Source: Paracoccaceae bacterium | GTDB taxonomy: Bacteria > Pseudomonadota > Alphaproteobacteria > Rhodobacterales > Rhodobacteraceae | Assembly (NCBI GenBank): GCA_011525185.1 | Contig: WTIQ01000342.1 | Span: forward strand, 1 to 14,753 | Direction: 5' to 3' | Length of the DNA: 14,753 nucleotides | Shown: positions 1 through 7,087 of the stretch, in pieces | Layout: every line of letters starts with the position of its first letter | Numbering within the stretch: the first letter of the stretch is position 1 | The notes under the pieces: model-generated | What the model was told of the DNA's origin: nothing | Seen by the model: the letters and a program-made list of their open reading frames with translations, nothing else | The model's database searches: none | Made by a program: the position numbers and the translations under genes

Positions 1-31
1 GCATAACGCGGCTCCTACATAGAAATGAGGC

Positions 32-62
32 CCGCGCCTGCCGAGGTAGAAGGCAGGCGCGG
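32..62 (-). terminator. Strong GC-rich hairpin downstream of the beta-glucosidase gene
   Basis: A perfect 11-base-pair stem (32-42 with 52-62) closes on a 9-base loop. On the minus strand it lies about 80 bases past the stop codon of the GH1 gene and is followed by a moderately T-rich stretch (CCTCATTTCTAT). That makes it a plausible intrinsic terminator for that gene. On the plus strand it is followed by G-rich sequence, so it would be a poor terminator in that direction, although it could still be the 3' end structure of a gene left of the window. The rest of bases 1-144 shows no gene. Confidence 0.5.
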
Positions 63-144
63 TCCAGTGGTAGCAGTGGGCGGGATGTTTTTGCTTTCAT
101 TTTCTGTTGTGCAAATGGCTTTACACGGGTTTCACGCCGTTTCT

Positions 145-1494
145 TTACCCATCACTCGGGTTAGATAGAGAAGAATCCGTCAGGCGCTCTTTGAACCAAT
201 AATAGGACGACTTTGGCGTACGCTTTTGTGTCTCAAAATCGACATGGACAAGGCCAAAACGCTTATCGTAGCCAAAGGCCCATTCGTAATTATCAAGAAG
301 CGACCAAGCAAAATATCCCTGAACTGGCGCGCCTCTCTCAATCGCTTGTTGAACCTGCGCGAGGTGTTTTTCAAAATAGGAAACGCGCTCGGGATCATGG
401 ACCACATCACCAACACATTGATCCGCATTGGCCATGCCATTTTCCGTCACAAAAAGGGGCAGATCGCCCGTATAATCCCGCGCAACGCGCATAAGCAAAG
501 CAGAAAGCCCCTCTGGGTAAATTTCCCAATCCAAATCGGTTTTTGGCAAGGGACCTGGCACATCCTTCAAATGAGGCCATGCGCCCTCTGCTGGTGCAAT
601 TATTTTGCGTGTGTAATAATTTATACCAACCCAATCTATCGGCGTTGCAATGTCCTCAAAATCATCCTGCCAACCTTTGGGTAAATGCGGCTCTAATGCT
701 GGCAAGATGATCTCTGGATAGGATTTATGAAACACCGAGGATAAAAAGAACTTATTATAAATGGCGTCATAAACTTCAGCGGCATATCTGGCCTCTTTGC
801 TCTCATCCACGGGCTGCGCATATTCGAGATTAAAGACGCAGCCCAAGTTGTCTTGCCCCAAATCACGCAAGCGCTGCGTTGCCCGTCCATGGGCCAGCAT
901 CACATGATGCATTGCGCGCGCTGTTGCTCTTATATCCCGAAGTCCTGGCGCATGGGCGCCGATAAAATGGCTCAGAAACGACACACACCAAGGCTCATTT
1001 AGTGTTGCCGTGCGAAAAACACGATCCCCAAGTCGCCTGATCACCACCTCGCAATAATCTGCAAACCAATGCGCGATTTCGGGATTACGCCACCCCCCAA
1101 GATCATTCAACGCAGAGGGCAACTCCCAATGATAGAGCGTAAGATAGGGCTTAAAGTCCCGCTCAAGCATCGCATCAACCAAACGCTCATAATAGTCCAA
1201 GCCCGCTTCATTTACCTGACCACTCCCCTCTGGAAGAATGCGGCTCCAACTGGTTGAAAACCGATAGCTGTCAAAACCACACTTAGCGACCAAATCAAGA
1301 TCATCTTCAAAGCGATGATAATGATCACAAGCAGTGGCCCCATTTTCGCCGCGTTCGACATTTCCTGAGACATCTGCAAAATCATCCCAATGACAACGCC
1401 CAGCCCCGCCAAAACGATGCCCCTCTATTTGATAGGCAGATGTGGCGGTTCCAAATTCAAAATTGCCTGAAAATTGAGCACGAAGGGGGGACAT
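145..1494 (-). CDS. Beta-glucosidase, glycoside hydrolase family 1
   Basis: A 449-residue GH1 enzyme that should hydrolyse terminal beta-linked glucose (or related sugars) from short beta-glucosides in the cytoplasm by the retaining mechanism. The N-terminal GTATSAYQIEG segment (residues 15-25) is a GH1 hallmark. The acid/base is E167 in TLNEP and the nucleophile is E351 in VTENG; the C-terminal WSLLDNYEWAFGY segment (397-409) lines the sugar-binding site. The length is normal for bacterial GH1 enzymes (about 450) and there is no signal peptide. The start has an AAAGG ribosome site 6 bases upstream (1501-1505 on the minus strand). The gene is divergent from the alpha-glucoside operon with about 120 bases between starts, so the two may share a regulator. 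The family is certain; the linkage and aglycone are not readable from sequence, and beta-galactosidase or beta-fucosidase side activity is common. Confidence 0.96.
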   Translation of the reverse strand: MSPLRAQFSGNFEFGTATSAYQIEGHRFGGAGRCHWDDFADVSGNVERGENGATACDHYHRFEDDLDLVAKCGFDSYRFSTSWSRILPEGSGQVNEAGLDYYERLVDAMLERDFKPYLTLYHWELPSALNDLGGWRNPEIAHWFADYCEVVIRRLGDRVFRTATLNEPWCVSFLSHFIGAHAPGLRDIRATARAMHHVMLAHGRATQRLRDLGQDNLGCVFNLEYAQPVDESKEARYAAEVYDAIYNKFFLSSVFHKSYPEIILPALEPHLPKGWQDDFEDIATPIDWVGINYYTRKIIAPAEGAWPHLKDVPGPLPKTDLDWEIYPEGLSALLMRVARDYTGDLPLFVTENGMANADQCVGDVVHDPERVSYFEKHLAQVQQAIERGAPVQGYFAWSLLDNYEWAFGYDKRFGLVHVDFETQKRTPKSSYYWFKERLTDSSLSNPSDG

Positions 1495-1518
1495 TTAGCG
1501 CCTTTCTCTTGTCTTGTA

Positions 1519-1548
1519 TTGACCCTAACTTATCAGGTGGTTACACCA
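1519..1548 (+). promoter_or_regulatory. Candidate promoter and operator for the alpha-glucoside operon
   Basis: TTGACC at 1519-1524 matches five of six bases of a sigma-70 -35 box. About 17 bases downstream, where the -10 would sit, the match is poor (TACACC). Across that position lies an interrupted palindrome, TGGT-TAC-ACCA (1538-1548). A repressor bound there would block the promoter, which is how LacI-type sugar regulators commonly act. The arms are only 4 bases, so this is a candidate, not a demonstrated operator. The same element lies upstream of the divergent GH1 gene. Confidence 0.27.
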
Positions 1549-1575
1549 ATGCCACGGGAACTACAAAACGAACCG

Positions 1576-1600
1576 TGCCCCAGAATAATGACAAGGGGCA
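1576..1600 (+). other. Leader inverted repeat just before aglE
   Basis: TGCCCC (1576-1581) and GGGGCA (1595-1600) form a 6-base-pair stem around a 13-base loop in the presumed leader of the operon. It ends 6 bases before the GGGAG ribosome site of aglE. It could be an operator half-site pair or an RNA hairpin that stabilises the message; the sequence does not tell which. Confidence 0.3.
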
Positions 1601-1617
1601 ACAATTGGGAGACTAAA

Positions 1618-2952
1618 ATGACCATGAAACTAAAAACGCTCGGCGGAGCGGCCTTTGCTGCTGTGGCCAGTGCTGGACTGGCGAGTGCGGATGTCTGCGA
1701 TACGCCATCAAAACTTGGTGACTTGGGAAGCTTTGAGGGCGAAGTTATCACCATCGCAGGCTCAATGCTGGGCACCGACGAGGAATTTCTGACAAACACA
1801 GCGAGCTGCTTTGAAAAAGCGACGGGCGCCAAAATTCAATATTCTGGCTCTCGTGATTTTGCGGCTTTGATCGTTGCCGACTTACGCTCGAACAATGCGC
1901 CAAACATCGCAATTTTCCCCCAACCCGGTCTTGCAGGTGATATGGCAAAAGAGGGACATTTGGTTCCGCTCGGTGACGATTTGGCAAAATGGATGGCGGC
2001 CAATTATGGTGCGGGTCAGTCTTGGGTTGATCTGGGCACATATTCAGATGCAAACGGAAAAGAAGACTTTTACGGCTTTGCCTTTAAAATGGACCTGAAG
2101 TCACTGGTTTGGTATTCACCTGAACAATTCGAAGACAATGGCTATGACATTCCCTCCACAATGGAAGAGTTGATTGCTCTGTCCGATCAAATGGTAGCGG
2201 ATGGCAATACACCATGGTGCATCGGTATCGAATCTGGGAATGCAACAGGATGGACCGCCACCGACTGGATGGAAGATTTAATGTTGCGCACAGCAACACC
2301 AGAAACATATGACCGTTGGGTTTCTAACGACCTTCCCTTTAACAGCGCTGAAGTCGTCAATGCGATGAATGTCTTTGGTCAGTTTTCGCGCAATGATGAT
2401 TATGTGGCAGGCGGCGCTGCCTCAGTTGCAACGACATCTTTTGGCGATGCTCCAAAGGGCCTCTTTACATCACCACCAAGCTGCATGATGCACCGTCAAG
2501 CCTCATTCATCTCTGGCTTCTTCCCGAATAAAGGTGCCGAGCTTGCTAATGGCGAAGCAGACTTCTTCTACTTCCCACCCTATGCTTCTGCAGATCTCGG
2601 AAACCCAGTTCTCGGTGCGGGTACTCTTTGGACAATGACAAAAGATAGCCCAGCCACACGTGCGTTTTTCCAGTTTATGACCGAAGCTTCAGCGCACGAA
2701 GCATGGATGTCACAAGGTGTATTCTTGACAGCGCGCAAGGGTGCAAATCTTGATGCTTATGCGACAGAAGCACTGCGCAAACAGGGTGAAATTTTGACAA
2801 ATGCGACAACCTTCCGCTTTGATGCCTCTGACCTGATGCCAGGTGCAATCGGTGCAGGCGCATTCTGGTCTGAGATGACAGCCTTTGCCAACGGTCAGGA
2901 CGCGCAAACCACAGCCGATAATATTCAGGCAGCTTGGGACGCGATCAAGTAA
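1618..2952 (+). CDS. aglE: Alpha-glucoside ABC transporter, periplasmic substrate-binding protein
   Basis: A 444-residue extracellular solute-binding protein of the CUT1 sugar class, expected to capture alpha-glucosides in the periplasm and hand them to the AglF/AglG permeases. The start at 1618 is chosen because GGGAG lies 6 bases upstream and the next residues form a clear Sec signal peptide: MTMKLK, a small-residue hydrophobic core, then ASA before D25 as the likely cleavage site. The open frame extends upstream to 1474, but that would begin inside the divergent GH1 gene, lacks a ribosome site and would bury the signal peptide. The mature part has the usual features of this group, including FFYFPPY (residues 316-322) and a C-terminal stretch rich in small polar residues. 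There is no lipobox cysteine, so it is a free periplasmic protein. The substrate is inferred from the linked alpha-glucosidase; maltose, trehalose, sucrose or another alpha-glucoside would all fit. Confidence 0.9.
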   Translation: MTMKLKTLGGAAFAAVASAGLASADVCDTPSKLGDLGSFEGEVITIAGSMLGTDEEFLTNTASCFEKATGAKIQYSGSRDFAALIVADLRSNNAPNIAIFPQPGLAGDMAKEGHLVPLGDDLAKWMAANYGAGQSWVDLGTYSDANGKEDFYGFAFKMDLKSLVWYSPEQFEDNGYDIPSTMEELIALSDQMVADGNTPWCIGIESGNATGWTATDWMEDLMLRTATPETYDRWVSNDLPFNSAEVVNAMNVFGQFSRNDDYVAGGAASVATTSFGDAPKGLFTSPPSCMMHRQASFISGFFPNKGAELANGEADFFYFPPYASADLGNPVLGAGTLWTMTKDSPATRAFFQFMTEASAHEAWMSQGVFLTARKGANLDAYATEALRKQGEILTNATTFRFDASDLMPGAIGAGAFWSEMTAFANGQDAQTTADNIQAAWDAIK

Positions 2953-2957
2953 TCCTA

Positions 2958-2973
2958 TGATCTTATAAGATCA
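2958..2973. other. Perfect 16-base palindrome after aglE
   Basis: TGATCTTATAAGATCA begins 5 bases after the aglE stop codon and reads the same on both strands. As RNA it can fold only into a tight hairpin with a small loop; as DNA it is a perfect two-fold site. It is followed after 2 bases by a longer hairpin. It may form part of the 3' end of a processed aglE message or be a protein-binding site. Confidence 0.5.
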
Positions 2974-2975
2974 AA

Positions 2976-3005
2976 ATGGAGCGTGGCACGATCGTTACGC
3001 TCCAT
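2976..3005 (+). terminator. Hairpin between aglE and aglF, likely attenuator or mRNA stabiliser
   Basis: ATGGAGCGT (2976-2984) pairs perfectly with ACGCTCCAT (2997-3005). Two further G-T pairs and one C-G pair leave a 6-base loop. No run of T follows, so it is unlikely to be a full intrinsic terminator. Hairpins between a binding-protein gene and the permease genes are well known in sugar ABC operons (malE-malF is the classic case). There they protect the upstream message from 3' decay, so the binding protein is made in excess. Confidence 0.55.
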
Positions 3006-3050
3006 CTTACACACATTCATTTCGAACACACTGGCCTTTAGGTTCCTTTC

Positions 3051-4307
3051 ATGCATTCGGTAAAAACAGCAATCGCTGGAAATGGGCTCGCCATTATCTT
3101 AACGGTGGTCTTTTTACTTCCAATCACGGGATTTGTATTGTTTTTGACAACAGCACCGCTGGACAATGCATTTGCCGCCATTGGGATGTGGTTGCATGAG
3201 ACCTATGACTGGTCAGTTTCCCCTTTTGAAACAAAAGAACGCTTTGCCAAGATCGGGTTTGCCCTGCGCGCCGTTGTCATCGCTGTTGGCATTTCATTTC
3301 TCTACTACGGGATCACAAACTGGTTAAATCAGGGTCTGGCGCGCATACGCTCGGGGGGCTCCTTGGGCAAACAATCAGCCATCATCGAGGCTATTCAGCC
3401 TTGGATTTTTGTCGGACCAGCCATTACTCTTTTGCTTCTATTCCTCTTGATTCCCGGGTTTTTAACCCTGTCTATTTCATTTCAAGAGGCCGATGGAGCC
3501 TTTACAAACCGCAACTATGCTTTTCTCTGGGATCCTGCGGCACTCGGATATGGACAGTTTCGCCTTGCCATGCGCAACAGCCTGTTATGGTTGATCCTTG
3601 TGCCCTCTTTTTGCATTATGCTGGGCCTTTTGATTGCTGTTTTGGCAGATTCAGTGCGCTGGGGTGTGGTTGCCAAAACCTTTATATTTGTCCCACTTGC
3701 GATCTCTTTCGTAGGGGCGGCTGTGATCTGGCGCAATATCTTTGCAGGCGGTGGTATCGAGCCACAAGAAGCGATCAACGGATTTACACCATCCTATCAA
3801 ATCGGCCTTTTGAAATCCCTCTTGGGCCATACAGCAGAATACAATGAGCCGCTTTATAACCTGAAGTTTTGGGGTAACTTTTTCCTCATGTGGATTTTGG
3901 TCTGGGTGCAAACTGGCTTTGCCATGGTGATCTTTTCCGCAGCACTGCGCGGCGTTCCCCAGGACACAATCGAAGCGGCCACCATTGACGGGGCAAACCC
4001 GTTTCAAATGTTCTTTAGAGTGAAACTGCCACAAATCTATTCAACAGTCCTAGTTGTTTGGACCACTCTTGTGATCCTCGTGCTAAAAGTCTTTGACATT
4101 CCTTATGCGCTCTCTGCCAATGACGACGATAAGCTCTTGCTTGCGACGATGATGGAAAGCGCACGAAACAGCTGGTCACAAGGCGGTGACAATGTGGACA
4201 ACCTCTTTGCCGCGATTGCGATCATGCTCATGCTGACCGTGGTACCCAATATGGTCTTTAACGCATGGCGCATTCGACGCGAACAAAAAGACTTGGAGGG
4301 CTCATGA
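3051..4307 (+). CDS. aglF: Alpha-glucoside ABC transporter, permease of the MalF type
   Basis: A 418-residue inner-membrane permease, partner of AglG in the transport channel. The core has the binding-protein-dependent permease fold, with hydrophobic segments near residues 117-141, 175-199, 208-228, 275-298, 332-350 and 384-404. The cytoplasmic EAA loop, which docks onto the ATPase, is EAATIDGANPFQMFFRVKLP at 308-327. Two extra hydrophobic segments precede the core (about 12-32 and 66-88), as in MalF. A loop at about 231-272 separates two core helices. The start at 3051 has only a weak ribosome site, in contrast to the other genes of the operon. Together with the upstream hairpin this suggests lower synthesis than AglE. 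The stop codon overlaps the aglG start in ATGA, implying translational coupling. Confidence 0.9.
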   Translation: MHSVKTAIAGNGLAIILTVVFLLPITGFVLFLTTAPLDNAFAAIGMWLHETYDWSVSPFETKERFAKIGFALRAVVIAVGISFLYYGITNWLNQGLARIRSGGSLGKQSAIIEAIQPWIFVGPAITLLLLFLLIPGFLTLSISFQEADGAFTNRNYAFLWDPAALGYGQFRLAMRNSLLWLILVPSFCIMLGLLIAVLADSVRWGVVAKTFIFVPLAISFVGAAVIWRNIFAGGGIEPQEAINGFTPSYQIGLLKSLLGHTAEYNEPLYNLKFWGNFFLMWILVWVQTGFAMVIFSAALRGVPQDTIEAATIDGANPFQMFFRVKLPQIYSTVLVVWTTLVILVLKVFDIPYALSANDDDKLLLATMMESARNSWSQGGDNVDNLFAAIAIMLMLTVVPNMVFNAWRIRREQKDLEGS

Positions 4308-5530
4308 TCAACAAAACGCTTAGCAATGTTGTGCTTGCCCTGATCGTCTTTATCTGGGTTGTGCCCTTTGTGGCGCTTGTCACAACCTCGTTGCGCTCTG
4401 AAACAGCCTCCAAGACATCGGGATTTTGGACCGCTTATACGCCAACCGAGCTGGGCCACCGCTTTAGCACCCATGACAAGGGAAGCGTAGAAAACGTGAC
4501 CCTTATAGAAGGGAATATCTTTGAGCGGCTGAATATGGATAAAGAGAGCTTTCGCGTCTCAGGGGAGGTGCAATCAATCCTATTCAAAGGACGCATTCCC
4601 GATCCAGATAACCCCGGTAAAACCAAGTTGATCCGAAAGCTGGTGCCCGCAGGTGAGGTTATGGATGTACGTGGGGGCGATTTTGTGTTTCAACCCAACG
4701 GCGATTTTACCTGGCGCTTTGAAGAGGCCAGCACGCCAAAGCCCAAGAAAATGGACGTCTTCATCGATCAAAACCCTGTCTTTGGCTCGGACGCCTATGA
4801 GCAAGTTCTGCTCAATGACAAAAACGTGCCCAACGCCCTTATTTCATCTTTCATTGTGACAATCCCAGCAACCATCATTCCCATTACCATCGCGGCTTTT
4901 GCGGCCTATGCCTTTGCTTGGATGCAATTCCCGGGGCGCGATTGGCTTTTTGTTATTGTCGTCTCTCTCATGGTGGTGCCAACGCAACTGGCTTTCCTGC
5001 CCGTTTTACAAGGCTTTAGCGGGATCGCCTCTTGGGCAACCGCGCTTAATCAATGGCTAACCGATTGTGAGCTCAACGACACCTGCCAAGTGGCTTCTAA
5101 ATCCTTTGCAGGACTATGGGTCACTCATACCGCCTTTGGCCTTCCTCTCGCGATCTACCTTTTGCGCAACTATATCGTCGGCTTGCCAAAGGAGCTTTTG
5201 CAAAGTGCTCGCATCGACGGAGCAAGCCATTTGCAAATTTTCACCAAAATCATCGTACCACTTTCGGTCCCTGCGCTGGCCTCTTTTAGCATTTTTCAGT
5301 TCCTATGGGTCTGGAATGATTTGATTGTCGCGCTCTATATTGGCCCCAATAATGCCTCCGATCTGGTCTTTCCGATCCTTTTGCAAAAACAACTCGGCAC
5401 ATTCAAAGATCAGCTCCACCTGTTGAACGCCTCGGCAGTGATTTCAATGATCGTGCCTGTGATCGTATTTTTGTCGATGCAAAGATACTTTATCCGCGGG
5501 TTGCTCGCAGGTTCGGTCAAGGGAGGGTAA
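4304..5530 (+). CDS. aglG: Alpha-glucoside ABC transporter, permease of the MalG type with large extracytoplasmic domain
   Basis: A 408-residue inner-membrane permease. The start at 4304 is chosen because GGAGG lies just upstream and the ATGA overlap with aglF is typical; a longer frame from 4265 would overlap aglF more and lacks support. TM1 is at about 8-28, followed by about 150 hydrophilic residues (29-177) that should lie in the periplasm. The core helices run from about 178 to the end. The EAA loop (298-318, with SARIDGAS) contacts the ATPase. A long TM1-TM2 insertion is absent from E. coli MalG but is, to my knowledge, seen in AglG-type permeases; it may contact the binding protein. 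A short insertion at 251-264 carries C255 and C261, which could form a disulfide if exposed to the periplasm. Confidence 0.9.
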   Translation: MINKTLSNVVLALIVFIWVVPFVALVTTSLRSETASKTSGFWTAYTPTELGHRFSTHDKGSVENVTLIEGNIFERLNMDKESFRVSGEVQSILFKGRIPDPDNPGKTKLIRKLVPAGEVMDVRGGDFVFQPNGDFTWRFEEASTPKPKKMDVFIDQNPVFGSDAYEQVLLNDKNVPNALISSFIVTIPATIIPITIAAFAAYAFAWMQFPGRDWLFVIVVSLMVVPTQLAFLPVLQGFSGIASWATALNQWLTDCELNDTCQVASKSFAGLWVTHTAFGLPLAIYLLRNYIVGLPKELLQSARIDGASHLQIFTKIIVPLSVPALASFSIFQFLWVWNDLIVALYIGPNNASDLVFPILLQKQLGTFKDQLHLLNASAVISMIVPVIVFLSMQRYFIRGLLAGSVKGG

Positions 5531-5533
5531 GAG

Positions 5534-7087
5534 ATGAGCACGCTTGAGTGGTGGGAAACGGCGATCATTTATCAAATCTATCCAAGATCGTTTAACGACA
5601 GCAACGACGATGGCATAGGAGATCTGAACGGCATTATTGAGCGACTGGACTATATTGCAGGTCTTGGAATTGACGCTATCTGGATCAGTCCCTTTTTCAC
5701 TTCGCCGCAGAAAGATTTCGGATATGATGTTGCGGAGTATTGCAATGTAAACCCAGAGTACGGCACCCTTTCCGATTTTGATCGGCTTTTGGAGTTGGCC
5801 CATGAAAAGGGTCTGAAAGTGATGATCGACATTGTGCCAGCGCATTGCTCGGATCAACATCTCTGGTTTCAAGAAAGCCGCGCCTCACGAGACAATGACA
5901 AGGCTGACTGGTTTCACTGGGTCGATCCGCTGGCAGATGGATCAGCGCCAACAAATTGGCTTTCATTTTTCGGAGGTCGCGCCTGGACGTGGGAGCCACG
6001 GCGCCAACAATATTATCTCCATAATTTTTTGCCCAGCCAACCCAACCTAAACCATGCCAATCCCAAAGTGCGTGAAGCAATGATGGATGTCGCCAAATTC
6101 TGGCTTGAGCGGGGGGTTGACGGGTTTCGACTTGATGCCGTTCATACCGTCAATGCAGATCATCCTCCGTTTCAAAATAATCCAGCCGATCCAGATTTCG
6201 TACTTGGACCCCTGCCGCAAGATCAACAGCCTTTTTTCCGGCAATTGCATGACGCCGCACAGCTCAATCAACCCGCGATACAGACCCTCGTGCGGCAATT
6301 TAGAGCCTTAGCGGATCAATATGACCCTCCGCGCTTTCTCATGGGGGAAGTGGATGGAGACGGAGAAAACGCGATAGAGATCAGCAAGACCTTTACCCAA
6401 GAGGGCCATTTTCACGCCACCTATAATTTCGACTTGCTTGAATGGGATGGGCTCTCGATCTCAGAGATGAAAGCGGCCATTTCAAAGGCTGTTGGTGCAT
6501 TTAACGAGAGCGGCCGCCTGAGTTTTTCCTTTTCCAACCATGATGTCCCAAGAGTAGCGACACGACAATTGGCAAAGCTTGGTCTAGATGAAACAAAAAG
6601 CCGCAAGATGCAGCTTTTGTTGTTGAAGCTTGAGGCAAGCCTCATCGGATCAACCTGTATGTATCAGGGCGAAGAACTCGCGCTAACAGATGTTCAGGAT
6701 ATTCCACTTGCCGATATGCAGGACCCTTGGGGGGTGGAGTTTGCTCCTGCTTTTCTGGGACGCGACACCTGTAGAACACCGATGGTCTGGCGCAAAGCGG
6801 ACCCCAATGGCGGCTTTTCAAATGCCAATAAGACATGGCTGCCTGTTTCTGAGGCGCATCTGGATCACGCGGGATTGGATGCGGCAGAAGATAAAACATC
6901 GCTCTATCACCAGCTAAAGCAGTTCCTAACATGGCGCAAAGCCCAAGATGCTTTTATGACGTCAAATCAGATGTCTGATATTTCTGGCGGTGAGAACGAG
7001 ATTGTATTTGATCGTATATCACAGACACAAGTCCTGCGCTGTCACTTTGATTTTGTGACCCTAACGGCTCAGTTTGAAGAGGTTTAA
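5534..7087 (+). CDS. aglA: Alpha-glucosidase, glycoside hydrolase family 13
   Basis: A 517-residue cytoplasmic enzyme that should release glucose from the alpha-glucoside imported by the linked transporter. The four GH13 regions are visible: region I DIVPAH (99-104), region II GFRLDAVH with nucleophile D201, region III LMGEVD with acid/base E272, and region IV FSNHD with D337. The IYPRSFNDSNDDGIGDL start (15-31) carries the calcium-loop pattern of the oligo-1,6-glucosidase-like subgroup. The residue after the nucleophile is A202. In this subgroup Val at that position goes with alpha-1,6 preference and Ala or Thr with alpha-1,4, so maltose-type linkage is favoured (inference). Region I has Ala where most GH13 proteins have Asn. 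The start at 5534 has GGAGG 7 bases upstream, 3 bases past the aglG stop. There is no signal peptide. The length is slightly short for the subgroup (about 540), with a compact C-terminal domain. Confidence 0.93.
   Translation: MSTLEWWETAIIYQIYPRSFNDSNDDGIGDLNGIIERLDYIAGLGIDAIWISPFFTSPQKDFGYDVAEYCNVNPEYGTLSDFDRLLELAHEKGLKVMIDIVPAHCSDQHLWFQESRASRDNDKADWFHWVDPLADGSAPTNWLSFFGGRAWTWEPRRQQYYLHNFLPSQPNLNHANPKVREAMMDVAKFWLERGVDGFRLDAVHTVNADHPPFQNNPADPDFVLGPLPQDQQPFFRQLHDAAQLNQPAIQTLVRQFRALADQYDPPRFLMGEVDGDGENAIEISKTFTQEGHFHATYNFDLLEWDGLSISEMKAAISKAVGAFNESGRLSFSFSNHDVPRVATRQLAKLGLDETKSRKMQLLLLKLEASLIGSTCMYQGEELALTDVQDIPLADMQDPWGVEFAPAFLGRDTCRTPMVWRKADPNGGFSNANKTWLPVSEAHLDHAGLDAAEDKTSLYHQLKQFLTWRKAQDAFMTSNQMSDISGGENEIVFDRISQTQVLRCHFDFVTLTAQFEEV

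Noticed and set aside
213..684. Two open frames on the plus strand, 93 and 152 codons, opposite the GH1 gene
   Set aside because: They lie fully antisense to a certain gene, have no ribosome sites and encode low-complexity, unrecognisable proteins.
1474..1617. Upstream extension of the aglE reading frame by 48 codons
   Set aside because: It starts inside the divergent GH1 gene, has no ribosome site and would place a clear signal peptide in the middle of the protein.
1748..2053. 101-codon frame antisense to aglE, and similar frames opposite aglF, aglA, aglK and the GT2 gene
   Set aside because: All are shadows of well-supported genes, with no family resemblance and no start signals.
3401..3847. 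148-codon frame on the plus strand inside aglF
   Set aside because: It is the alternate frame of a membrane-protein gene; its Cys-, Phe- and Arg-rich content is an artefact of frame shift.
4265..4303. Longer start for aglG
   Set aside because: The ATG at 4304 has a strong ribosome site and the usual ATGA overlap; the longer form adds a basic peptide before TM1 with no support.
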